This document shows positions 8,170-16,171 of a stretch of 64,000 nt of DNA, one piece after another. Under the pieces are notes generated by a model that was given only the letters and a program-made list of their open reading frames with translations, was not told the DNA's origin and made no database searches. A program made the translations under genes and the position numbers. Within the stretch, counting starts at the first letter, position 1. Every line of letters starts with the position of its first letter. The DNA lies in contig JAEWAX010000129.1 in assembly GCA_023391425.1 (NCBI GenBank), forward strand, positions 9,607 through 73,606, in the 5' to 3' direction. This stretch comes from Bacillota bacterium (GTDB lineage Bacteria; Bacillota; Clostridia; Acetivibrionales; DSM-1351).

Positions 8170-9252
8170 CTATCGACCCAACTTATCTGCTGTAAGTATT
8201 GCAGCGTATACATCTTTAGCCGTTACTGGGAAAGGCATATTGTGTATAGTCTCTTCAGGAGCTGTTGCCGCAATTGCTACCTTCATTATCTTTTCTTCTG
8301 TAACTTCTACTATTCCAAGGTCTTTAAGACAAGTTGGTAATCCAAGGGCTTTACAATATTCTATAATATTTGTCAGCTCTTCCTCTGGTGAATTCTCTAG
8401 CACAAGGTGTACAATTGTACCAAAGGCTACCTTCTCACCATGCATATGATGATGTGTATCTTCAAGAACAGTAAGTCCATCATGTATTGCATGAGCAGCT
8501 GCTAAGCCACTACTTTCAAATCCAAGTCCACTTAGAAGAATGTTTGCTTCTACAATATTCTCAAGAGCCTGTGTTACAACCCTCATTTCACATGCTGCCT
8601 TTGCCTTTAAGGAATCCTCCATCAAGGTTTCGAAGCAAGTTGTTGCCAAAGCAAATGCGGCCTTTGTACTTTTGCCTCCTGGCATATTGTTAGCACCGGA
8701 TCTGATACATGCTCTTGCCTCAAAGAATGTTGATAGCGCATCGCCCATACCAGCAACGAGAAATCTTGCAGGTGCTTTAGCTATTATACCTGTATCTACT
8801 AAAACAAGATCAGGATTTTTTTGTAAGTGGAAATATTCTACGAATTCGTGTTTTTCATTATATACAATAGCAAGTTTACTTGTTGGTGCATCTGTTGATG
8901 CAATTGTTGGGACAATGATTACTGGCAGTTTTGAAAGAAAAGATGCAGCTTTTGCAGTATCTAGTGCTTTTCCGCCGCCGAGACCAATAAATACTCCGCA
9001 ATTATTTTCTGCAGCAAGCTTTCTCATTCTATCAATTTCGGCCTTGGTACATTCCTCACCAAATTCTCCATAAACTAAAACAACTGAGTCCTTTTCTATT
9101 GTTTTATCAAGATAATTCTGTACCCTTTCCTGGTCTACCTTAGATGCTACAAGCAATGCTCTGTTTGAAAACTCATTTACATAGGTTCCTAGATTATACA
9201 GTTCGTCTTCTCCCTGTACATATTTTGATGGTGAAATCATTATTTTTTTCAT
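8170..9252 (-). CDS. gldA: Glycerol dehydrogenase-like (GldA family) NAD-dependent enzyme
   Basis: A 360-residue member of the glycerol dehydrogenase group of metal-dependent alcohol dehydrogenases, oxidising glycerol to dihydroxyacetone with NAD+ or running in reverse. It has the GLGGGKALDTAK nucleotide loop (about 92), PTIASTDAP (about 117), the metal-site aspartate in GMGDALSTF (about 168) and zinc-binding histidines in AAHAIHDGL and HHHMHGEKVAFG (about 250-270). The ATG follows AAAGGAG. As first enzyme gene of the cluster with dhaK-dhaL next, glycerol or dihydroxyacetone is a likely metabolite, though other small polyols are possible. Confidence 0.88.
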   Translation of the reverse strand: MKKIMISPSKYVQGEDELYNLGTYVNEFSNRALLVASKVDQERVQNYLDKTIEKDSVVLVYGEFGEECTKAEIDRMRKLAAENNCGVFIGLGGGKALDTAKAASFLSKLPVIIVPTIASTDAPTSKLAIVYNEKHEFVEYFHLQKNPDLVLVDTGIIAKAPARFLVAGMGDALSTFFEARACIRSGANNMPGGKSTKAAFALATTCFETLMEDSLKAKAACEMRVVTQALENIVEANILLSGLGFESSGLAAAHAIHDGLTVLEDTHHHMHGEKVAFGTIVHLVLENSPEEELTNIIEYCKALGLPTCLKDLGIVEVTEEKIMKVAIAATAPEETIHNMPFPVTAKDVYAAILTADKLGR

Positions 9253-9431
9253 ATTTAACAACTCCTTTAATTATTATTATTGACTAATTCTAGTTCAATT
9301 ATAATTTATGGGGTTGTTTATAACTTGCACTTTATGGCATTATTATTGTAAAAAAGAGAGTTTTTTAGAAAAAATCAATAGTAAATTTAAGCTATGATAG
9401 TAATTTTCAGCACTATTTTTTGTGCGAATTA

Positions 9432-9476
9432 ACTAAAATGCTTTAATATTTTTTGCTTGAGTTGTCTAAAATGCTT
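9432..9476 (-). promoter_or_regulatory. Candidate AraC-type operator: direct repeats before gldA
   Basis: CTAAAATGCTT occurs twice (first bases 9433 and 9465), 32 bp apart, about three helical turns, with further similarity after each copy (TAATAT). The repeats lie in the 265-bp gap between the PocR-AraC regulator and gldA. Pairs of phased direct repeats are the usual target layout of AraC-family dimers. The assignment to this regulator is inferred. Confidence 0.45.
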
Positions 9477-9517
9477 AACTAATATTATCAATGAGCTTAT
9501 GTTGACTGACTAATGAG

Positions 9518-10516
9518 TTAGCTGTTTCTATATGCAGAAGGTGTAACTCCTTCAATTTTCTTGAACACCTTAAGAAAATATCCGCTATCCTCAAAACCTA
9601 AATCAAGAGCAATATTAGTAATAGGTGCATTAGATTTTTTGAGTCTTTCTTTAGCATGTTTAATACGTATTTTATTAATATAGTTTGCAAAGTTGTCTTC
9701 CATTACTCTGTTAAAAAGCTTACTAAAATAGCTGGAGCTAATATTACATAGGCTAGCCATGCTATCTAAGCTTATATTAAGAGCATAGTTTTTCTCTATA
9801 TATTCTAAAGCAGGACGTAATATTATGTTTAGATTTTGACCTCTAATACCAAGTGAATCCTTTTGCTCATTATGGCTATCACTTCTATCAGTTATCGTAT
9901 TTACTGCTATATTATCGGTATTAGAATTTTTTAATTCTATCCCATTTTCCGGTGATATATTTTCATCATTCAGATTTATTTTTAATACTGCTTCTTCTAC
10001 AATGTAGTTACAAATATTATATATCATCGTAGCAATAGCCTTTATTTTCTGAAGTTTCATTACATGAAGCTTACTATATAAGCTAGCAAGGTCATCTTCA
10101 CTAATAATATCTGAGATATTTGTTTTTGTACTGGTTATTTTTTCTAGTGATTCCTTCTCGCTATCATTTTCAACGAGAACTTGTCCACCCATTACCGCAC
10201 CTAAGTATTGTCCATCTACAGCTATAGGTATTGCAAAATCAACTATTCCAATATGACATAGATAAATATAGGGTTGGTTTAGGCGTGTAGCCTCTAAGCC
10301 ACCTCTCGAATCGCATTTTTCACAAATTTTTGAATATTCAGGATGTGCTCTGACAGCTTTACATAGTTCAGTACATCTACTATGCTTTGTAATTGGCTTG
10401 CCTTTGTAATCAACTGTTATAATAGCCATATCTGTTGCTTCTGCAATTGAATCTTGAATATTTCTATAATTATTTGCGTTAATTATATAGTCTAAATCCA
10501 ACATGTTTTTTTTCAA
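9518..10516 (-). CDS. PocR-domain AraC-family transcriptional regulator
   Basis: A 332-residue one-component regulator. Residues about 10-165 match the PocR sensory domain: a Cys-rich centre CTELCKAVRAHPEYSKICEKC and YLCHIGIVDFAIPI followed by GAVMGGQVL. PocR domains are thought to bind small hydrocarbon derivatives such as propanediol. The C-terminal 100 residues are a standard AraC double helix-turn-helix (LGFEDSGYFLKVFKKIEGVTP). The probable start is TTG seven bases after GGAGGG; the next ATG is too far from that site. Its position upstream of gldA-dhaKL and the direct repeats between them point to control of the cluster by a small polyol or related ligand. Confidence 0.85.
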   Translation of the reverse strand: MKKNMLDLDYIINANNYRNIQDSIAEATDMAIITVDYKGKPITKHSRCTELCKAVRAHPEYSKICEKCDSRGGLEATRLNQPYIYLCHIGIVDFAIPIAVDGQYLGAVMGGQVLVENDSEKESLEKITSTKTNISDIISEDDLASLYSKLHVMKLQKIKAIATMIYNICNYIVEEAVLKINLNDENISPENGIELKNSNTDNIAVNTITDRSDSHNEQKDSLGIRGQNLNIILRPALEYIEKNYALNISLDSMASLCNISSSYFSKLFNRVMEDNFANYINKIRIKHAKERLKKSNAPITNIALDLGFEDSGYFLKVFKKIEGVTPSAYRNS

Positions 10517-10751
10517 AACAAGCCCTCCTCTTTCGTATACTATCATTCTCTAGCATAATAATAACATAGTGTATTCCAAATTATAATACAATTCTTATGC
10601 TAATTTGCATCTAAAATATGGTATTCCTATATTTTAAATATGAAATGGCATTATATATTTATACTATTTGCCTATTAGAGTATTAAATTTGTGAGCTAAA
10701 AAATAGTATTTGAGTAGGCAGCAACAAGATAATTCAGATATATATTGACAA

Positions 10752-11660
10752 TTACTTCTCAGGAGCACGCGTAAAACCTTCCCCTAGCACTTCCTTGACA
10801 TCCGCTAAAATCATAAATGCATTCTTATCTATATCCTGTACAATCTCTTTAAGCTGCTGTATTTGTGTTCTTGCTACCACACATAGAAGCACATTTTTGT
10901 CTTTTCCTGAATAAACACCCCTCCCTTTAAGTTCTGTTACTCCTCTATCCAATTCAACCAATAGTCTCTTTGAAATTTCATCCTGCTTTTCTGATATTAT
11001 AAGTATAGCTCTCGAGTAATCCAGGCCTGCCACCATTGCATCAATTACTTTTGTCGTAATAAATAAACTAACAAAGGAATATAGTCCAATTAATACACTA
11101 TTGAAAGCGATAATAGCGAATAGTATTATCGCAGCGTCTATCCATAATAGTATCTGACCTAGTGTCATGTTTTTCAACGGCTTATTTAGAAGCTTAGCTG
11201 CTAGTTCAGTCCCCCCAGTAGTAGCGTCCATCTTTAATACAATACCTAATCCAATGCCACTTAAAAATCCACCAATTATGCTATAAAGCAAAATGTCAGG
11301 TGCTGACCCAGCTGACCCTCCAGTAACCAGCAAATTATTTGCAAAGTTCGCCATGTAGGTTTCGGTAATGTCAATGATAACAGAAAGAATTATTGTTCCA
11401 TAAATTGTTCTAATGAAGAATCTTTTACCTATATACTTGAAACCTAATAAAAACAGCGGTACATTTATTACAAGCATAGTGATTCCAATTGGTAATTTTT
11501 CATTACTTAAATAGAATAGTACTGTAGCTAATCCGCTCAATCCACCCGGTGCTATCTTGTAAGGAACAAGGAACATGTTTATAGCCAATGCAGTAATTCC
11601 TGCCCCGATTGTTATTAAAATGTATACCTTTAAAAAAATAAGTAATTTCTTGAATTTCAA
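10752..11660 (-). CDS. YitT family membrane protein
   Basis: A 302-residue protein with about five to six N-terminal membrane segments (YitT_membrane) and a C-terminal cytosolic DUF2179 domain from about 220 (GVTELKGRGVYSGKDKNVLL). The signature GGTELAAKLLNK sits near 152. Function of the family is unknown. A second, related copy is present at 45186-46037. It is a stand-alone minus-strand gene, divergent from the tagA-like gene; an imperfect stem (TGCCTATT.../...GAGTAGGC) follows its stop and may terminate it. Confidence 0.85.
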   Translation of the reverse strand: MKFKKLLIFLKVYILITIGAGITALAINMFLVPYKIAPGGLSGLATVLFYLSNEKLPIGITMLVINVPLFLLGFKYIGKRFFIRTIYGTIILSVIIDITETYMANFANNLLVTGGSAGSAPDILLYSIIGGFLSGIGLGIVLKMDATTGGTELAAKLLNKPLKNMTLGQILLWIDAAIILFAIIAFNSVLIGLYSFVSLFITTKVIDAMVAGLDYSRAILIISEKQDEISKRLLVELDRGVTELKGRGVYSGKDKNVLLCVVARTQIQQLKEIVQDIDKNAFMILADVKEVLGEGFTRAPEK

Positions 11661-11816
11661 TATATATCAACCCCCAGTCTTATTATATAAAAAAAGCAAA
11701 TAAATAAAACATATATTAATTAATATATGTCTTTTATTATTATATAAACATTTATTTCTCATTCAATCTCAAGGTCTGCCATTATTGACAAATAAAAATG
11801 TATAATCTAAACTGTA

Positions 11817-11860
11817 GAAGTGTATTGAAACTCAATTTAAATCTAAGAACTCTATTTAAC
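11817..11860 (+). repeat. Dispersed palindromic element, degenerate copy before tagA
   Basis: Ends with CTAAGAACTCTATTTAAC, close to the family core AAGAACTCTGTTTAT, preceded by GAAGTGTATTGAAACTCAATT, which resembles the inner hairpin with many changes. The core ends about 25 bp before the ATG of the glycosyltransferase gene, in sense orientation. Alone it would not be called; it gains weight from the better copies elsewhere. Confidence 0.4.
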
Positions 11861-11885
11861 GCCGTTATCTGGCCATGGAGGTTAT

Positions 11886-12632
11886 ATGAGAAAACTAGTA
11901 AGTATTGCAGGAATAAATATAGATGACATAACTATGGATCAAGCTGTTGAGAGAGTTTATGATTTTATCTCTTCCAGTGAAAATCATTCAATATATACGC
12001 CTAATGCTGAAATAATGATGGATGGTATAACAAATAAAGACCTAAAAAAAGTGTTGAATAATGCTGATATGCTTGTAGCTGATGGTGCTGGAGTTGTTTT
12101 AGCCTCTAAAATTCTAGGTAAAGAGGTAACCCAAAAGGTTTCAGGGTTTGATTTAGCAAAAAACCTACTTGCCGCCTCCACTAAAAAACCAATTAAGTTC
12201 TTTCTTTTTGGTGGTGGTCCAGGAATAGCTGAAAAGGCACATGCAAACATTATTTGCGACTATCCAGATGCTCAAGTTGTAGGAACTAGAAATGGTTATT
12301 TTACAGCAGACGATGAAGAAGAAATAATAAATCAAATTAATAAATCTGGAGCAGATGTACTTTTTGTATGCTTAGGAGCCCCAAAACAAGAGTTATGGAT
12401 TGATTCCAACAAAGATAAGCTTAAAGTTAAAGCCTGTTTGGGTGTTGGAGGAACTCTAGATGTTTTAGCTGGAAATGTAAAGTTGGCACCGGACTTTTTC
12501 AGAAATCATGGCCTAGAGTGGTTATACAGACTATACAGAGAACCTCGCCGTTTCAAAAGAATGCTTCGCCTACCAAAATTCATTCTGTATGTTCTAATAG
12601 TCCGAATTGGTTTAGTAAAAGTAAAGAAGTAA
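11886..12632 (+). CDS. WecG/TagA/CpsF family glycosyltransferase
   Basis: A 248-residue GT26 enzyme that adds an N-acetylmannosamine(-uronate) unit to an undecaprenyl-linked GlcNAc in wall teichoic acid or secondary wall polymer synthesis. It shows the family signatures TPNAEIMMDG (about 39), DGAGVVLASKILG (about 67), FLFGGGPGIAEKA (about 107), ADVLFVCLGAPKQELWI (about 158) and GVGGTLDVLAGNVKLAP (about 188). The start ATG follows GGAGGTTAT. It is a single-gene unit on this strand, followed by a convergent FAD-oxidoreductase gene. Likely part of the same surface-polymer programme as the pyruvyltransferase further right. Confidence 0.9.
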   Translation: MRKLVSIAGINIDDITMDQAVERVYDFISSSENHSIYTPNAEIMMDGITNKDLKKVLNNADMLVADGAGVVLASKILGKEVTQKVSGFDLAKNLLAASTKKPIKFFLFGGGPGIAEKAHANIICDYPDAQVVGTRNGYFTADDEEEIINQINKSGADVLFVCLGAPKQELWIDSNKDKLKVKACLGVGGTLDVLAGNVKLAPDFFRNHGLEWLYRLYREPRRFKRMLRLPKFILYVLIVRIGLVKVKK

Positions 12633-12716
12633 GGAGAGACTTTCACAGAACCATATCGGATACAATATAGTTCAAAGATATAATAGTACTTCCATACAAA
12701 CTTATATCAACAAACA

Positions 12717-14591
12717 CTATTTTATCTTTTTACCTGTTATCTTTTCTATTAATTGAACAGATGCGTAGTATACTTCAGGGTATTGTAATACTTTTTTATT
12801 TTTAAGCTTTAGTTGTAGTGTCTCATCAATTAAGCCTTGTTTGCATGCCTCAGAATAATAATTCTGAGTTACACTTGTCTGTCCATCCATCTCAAATAAA
12901 ATCTTTGCAAATAATTCCTTTGTCAGTGGTTCACTTGTTATATGCTGTCTTATTCTAACATCAAAACTATAGTTATATGCACTTTTTGAAGTTCTTGGTA
13001 CTCCATTGAGTATAATATAAGCAAAATCCTCACTTTTAGCATCTTTTTCAAGTCTAAAATCATTTGTAATTCCTGCACTTAATAGGCCTAAGTTATTGAG
13101 TTTTTCGATATATGGGTAGCTCCAATTATCTGTCAAACTAGAGAACTCTTCTTTTATATCTGACATATATACTCCAAGTTTTCTTAAGATTCTCTCTACT
13201 TCTAATTGGACATCAAGATTATTATCTTCTGCGATTACAGGGAGTTCCATATTTTTAGAAATACTATAGGCCGCTATAATACCTGCTGCATACCCTGTAC
13301 CAATAATGCTAGAATTTGAACTTATTGCAGTTTGTACTAATGATGAACAGGATGCTTTATCCCCAGTCATTAAAACATTGTCAAGTCCTTGTGGTATCAA
13401 TGATCGCAATGGCATATAAAAAATCTTTGGGTTACAAAGTAAATATCCATTACCATCACTTAATGTCAATGTAACTGGTCTAGATGCAGTACTAATTCTG
13501 TCACTAAATCTCTTACCAACAAGAACATCTGTCAGTGTAAGAGAATAACTGCCTTTGAAGTGATAAGGTGAAGGCATATAAAACTCATCTGCAACTTTCA
13601 CATCACTAGCATTTTTAAATTGATCAATATTCAGCTTTAAATAATTGTAGAAATCAACGCATACCTTGGACGCTTTTTTATATTCAGCCTCCACCTGTTT
13701 TTTATCGCTTAAATCAACATTGCCCACTGTTACACTTTGAACGATAACCCTTGAATCGCCCTGGTCTGTTATGTTTAAGCCTTCAATTGAAATGTCTCTG
13801 TCACCAGTTTTATAACTTTTGATAAGACTATTTACCATTGTCCCTTGGTTCTTTATCATTTCCTCAAGTAGTTTATAATCTACGCCTGTAGCCATAAAAC
13901 CAAGCTTAACTGGTGGGTATAGACCTTCTATTCCAATATCGCTATAGCCTAAACTATATGACACATTGCACTTTCGTAATATATCACCATTCTTTGTTGC
14001 ATCAATATATCTTTTTGATTTAATATTTTTTTCGTCTTGTCCTACTTTTAAATTTATGCCAGTTACTTTTTCCTTTTCGTATGCTACATTTGTAATCTCA
14101 GCATCATAAAATACTGTTAGATTTTTCTCATCTGCTACCATTTTATTTATTGCTTTAACATAATTTTCTATATTATAGCCTTCCCCTGCATTATGTGTAA
14201 TCTCTTTAAATATATCAGCACTGACATGAGTTCCAGTAGGAGAAGTATCTTGTGACCAGTTTACATTGTATGTTTTTTTAATCTCGTCGCCCAAATCCTT
14301 TGACGAACAAACCAATAGTGTTTTGGCACCTACCCTTGCAGAGCCAATAGCAGCACTAATCCCATCTAGTCCATCACCAATTATAGCAACATCATAACTG
14401 TTATTATCAGACATAGAACCCAAATTACTAAAAGTATAATCTTCACCAACTTCAAAATAATAATCCTTATTTATCATAGGTTTTATGGCAAAAAAGAATA
14501 TAACAAGTACTATTACTAGAATGATTGAAAGTCTAATCAGTATATCTATTCTTTTTTGACGTTTAGTTAGTGGGGTAGAATTTTTTTTCAT
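12717..14591 (-). CDS. Membrane-anchored FAD-dependent oxidoreductase with SLH-like C-terminus
   Basis: A 624-residue protein of the FAD_oxidored type. A basic N-terminus and one membrane helix (about 26-42, LSIILVIVLVIFFFAI) place the rest outside the cell by the positive-inside rule. Residues about 65-480 form the flavin domain: the dinucleotide loop is VAIIGDGLDGISAA, followed by TLLVC, a central SKRYIDATKNGDIL segment, and a late VLMTGDKASCSS stretch. The last 120 residues contain WSYPYIEKLNNLGLLSAG and FRLEKDAKSEDFAYIIL, which follow the pattern of S-layer homology domains. An exported flavoprotein with an SLH-like tail is unusual; its substrate is unknown. An intrinsic terminator separates it from the gene upstream. 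Confidence 0.75.
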   Translation of the reverse strand: MKKNSTPLTKRQKRIDILIRLSIILVIVLVIFFFAIKPMINKDYYFEVGEDYTFSNLGSMSDNNSYDVAIIGDGLDGISAAIGSARVGAKTLLVCSSKDLGDEIKKTYNVNWSQDTSPTGTHVSADIFKEITHNAGEGYNIENYVKAINKMVADEKNLTVFYDAEITNVAYEKEKVTGINLKVGQDEKNIKSKRYIDATKNGDILRKCNVSYSLGYSDIGIEGLYPPVKLGFMATGVDYKLLEEMIKNQGTMVNSLIKSYKTGDRDISIEGLNITDQGDSRVIVQSVTVGNVDLSDKKQVEAEYKKASKVCVDFYNYLKLNIDQFKNASDVKVADEFYMPSPYHFKGSYSLTLTDVLVGKRFSDRISTASRPVTLTLSDGNGYLLCNPKIFYMPLRSLIPQGLDNVLMTGDKASCSSLVQTAISSNSSIIGTGYAAGIIAAYSISKNMELPVIAEDNNLDVQLEVERILRKLGVYMSDIKEEFSSLTDNWSYPYIEKLNNLGLLSAGITNDFRLEKDAKSEDFAYIILNGVPRTSKSAYNYSFDVRIRQHITSEPLTKELFAKILFEMDGQTSVTQNYYSEACKQGLIDETLQLKLKNKKVLQYPEVYYASVQLIEKITGKKIK

Positions 14592-14633
14592 TTTAATTAT
14601 TTATTCCTTTTTCTTGCTTAATTTTATTATACA

Positions 14634-14677
14634 AAAAAAGAAGCTCAACTATGTTATCGTCATTTAGCTTCTTTTTC
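14634..14677 (-). terminator. Intrinsic terminator of the exported coiled-coil gene
   Basis: Read on the minus strand, AAGAAGCTAAA pairs with the later TTGAGCTTCTT and is followed directly by a run of seven T. It lies 69 bp after the stop of the small exported protein gene and before the FAD-oxidoreductase start. Confidence 0.75.
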
Positions 14678-14745
14678 TTAATATTTGTATTAATGTTATT
14701 ACATTATTCTTGTAAAGTTTAAAACAAACTTTTGCTTGACAAATC

Positions 14746-15306
14746 CTACTTTATAGTATAAATGCCTTTAATCATAATGTCAGCATCAGCTTTAGCAATG
14801 ATTCCTCTTCCATCAGCTTTTGGAACTAAAAGAAGCTGATTGTCTGGAATAATGACACCATTTGGAATATCTTTTCCAGAGATTAAGTTTGATAATCCCC
14901 CAGTTGCAGTACTTGAAACATATGCGGTAACTCTATTTTTATTTCTAACAATAATTTCTGTGCTTGCGCCACCTATCAAGGTTTTACCTGCAGGAAGCTT
15001 AATAATTTTAAACACCATGCTATCCTTTACAGTAGCTAATTCATTTTGTGTATCAGTTAATTTCTTTTCAAGCTCTGTTTGTGCAGACATACCTGCAATT
15101 TGTTTTTTTAGTTCTTCGTTAGAACTCTGTATTAAGTTCTTTATTTCAATTTCCTTAGCATCTATGTAAGTCGTGTCATATATTTTCGGGCCACTGTCTG
15201 TTTGGGCTTTAACAACTGGAGCAAACTTTAATAATACTAAAACACATATTATAATACCTATAATAATGACATGCTTCTTTTCTATTTTACTCAGTAATAT
15301 TTTCAT
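14746..15306 (-). CDS. Small exported coiled-coil protein, unknown function
   Basis: A 186-residue protein not recognised as a named family. One hydrophobic segment (about 14-31) acts as a signal or anchor, with a possible cleavage after VVKAQ. Residues about 45-95 are charged and heptad-like (coiled coil), and the C-terminal part is beta-rich with GGAST, TATGGLSNLISGKDIPNG and a repeated KADGRG/KADADIMI ending. The start ATG follows GGGGAA. It lies 30 bp after the endoA stop, so it may be read from the alr-endoAI-endoA transcript, and it ends in a good terminator. Confidence 0.6.
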   Translation of the reverse strand: MKILLSKIEKKHVIIIGIIICVLVLLKFAPVVKAQTDSGPKIYDTTYIDAKEIEIKNLIQSSNEELKKQIAGMSAQTELEKKLTDTQNELATVKDSMVFKIIKLPAGKTLIGGASTEIIVRNKNRVTAYVSSTATGGLSNLISGKDIPNGVIIPDNQLLLVPKADGRGIIAKADADIMIKGIYTIK

Positions 15307-15336
15307 CAAACATTCCCCTTTGTAAAAAATTATCTA

Positions 15337-15684
15337 TCATTCGGAAAGCCCGAAGCTTACTTCTAAGGCATTATTTACTTTTATCATTAATTCGTCATCT
15401 AAATGTCCGATTTTCTCTCTTAGACGTTTTTTATCAATGGTCCTTATTTGTTCAAGCAAAATAACAGAATCCTTTGCAAGACCATATTCTAAAGCACCTA
15501 TTTCTATATGAGTTGGCAGCTTCGCTTTATTGATCTGAGAAGTAATTGCAGCAGCAATTACAGTAGGACTATATTTGTTTCCAACATCATTCTGAATAAT
15601 TAGAACAGGTCGAACACCGCCCTGTTCTGAGCCAATTACTGGGCTCAGATCTGCATAATAAATATCTCCTCTTTTTATTACCAC
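15337..15684 (-). CDS. endoA: EndoA/MazF-type endoribonuclease toxin
   Basis: A 115-residue PemK/MazF family mRNA interferase that cuts single-stranded RNA at short sequences. MVIKRGDIYYADLSPVIGSEQGGVRP, with the active-site Arg and the RPVLIIQND strand, and the VILLEQIRTIDK segment (about 78) match Bacillus EndoA closely; Thr in AAITSQI is the expected catalytic residue. The GTG start lies inside the end of the antitoxin gene (7-bp overlap), so synthesis is coupled. Order alr-endoAI-endoA is the standard arrangement in Firmicutes. Confidence 0.93.
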   Translation of the reverse strand: MVIKRGDIYYADLSPVIGSEQGGVRPVLIIQNDVGNKYSPTVIAAAITSQINKAKLPTHIEIGALEYGLAKDSVILLEQIRTIDKKRLREKIGHLDDELMIKVNNALEVSFGLSE

Positions 15685-15962
15685 GTTTCCTCCATCTCCC
15701 TAAGCCTTTCCTCATATCTGCACTGCTGTTGATTATCAGCTTCAAGGCAATCCTCAGCTAACCCCAAATTTATTACAGCCATTTCCTCATAGCCAATCCT
15801 CATTTTATCCCTCAATTCAATCTTGTGCTTTTCCCTTATATAGAGATTCATCGCTTCCCGAACCAGCATACTCCTATTGGTTTTCTCATTGGAAACCATG
15901 TTATCTAATTCCTCAAGTAAATTGTCAGGAATACTAATCAATATCTTTTTATATTGACCCAA
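15678..15962 (-). CDS. endoAI: EndoAI/MazE-type ribbon-helix-helix antitoxin
   Basis: A 94-residue antitoxin whose N-terminus (YKKILISIPDNLLEELD) is a ribbon-helix-helix DNA-binding domain and whose acidic C-terminus binds the toxin. The start is most likely TTG after a GGGGGT site; the longer frame upstream runs into a palindromic repeat and lacks a ribosome site. It overlaps endoA by 7 bp. Ribbon-helix-helix antitoxins usually repress their own operon; the palindromic element just upstream is a possible but unproven target. Confidence 0.9.
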   Translation of the reverse strand: MGQYKKILISIPDNLLEELDNMVSNEKTNRSMLVREAMNLYIREKHKIELRDKMRIGYEEMAVINLGLAEDCLEADNQQQCRYEERLREMEETW

Positions 15963-16019
15963 TTTATAACCCCCACCCTCTAATAAGCCATGTAATAATA
16001 CTATATTTATCTGATCCCA

Positions 16020-16088
16020 AAAGATAAACATAGTTCTTGGTTTCAGTTGGTGTTTTTACTCCATCTGAACTTCAAACAATACATAAAC
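16020..16088 (-). repeat. Dispersed palindromic element, copy before endoAI
   Basis: On the minus strand it reads AGTTCAGATGGAGT, loop, ACCAACTGAAACC, then AAGAACTATGTTTATC. This is the family order in good agreement with the copy before the GT2 gene. It ends about 60 bp before the TTG start of endoAI in sense orientation, within the 209-bp gap after alr. Confidence 0.7.
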
Positions 16089-16171
16089 ATCAGTACATGT
16101 ATAAAAATATTATAAACTTAAACGAATACAGGGTCAAATTAAATTTATGTTACTCAAACCCTGCAAGTCGC

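Noticed and set aside
8540..9073. 177-codon open frame antisense to gldA
   Set aside because: No ribosome site, no recognisable protein, fully inside a well-supported gene on the other strand.
1..10516. Firm call as a sulfoquinovose degradation operon
   Set aside because: Key accessory genes are not visible and the enzyme families are too broad; kept only as a hypothesis.
11785..11806. TTGACA and TATAAT upstream of the tagA-like gene
   Set aside because: The two boxes are only 10 bp apart, too close for a sigma-A promoter.
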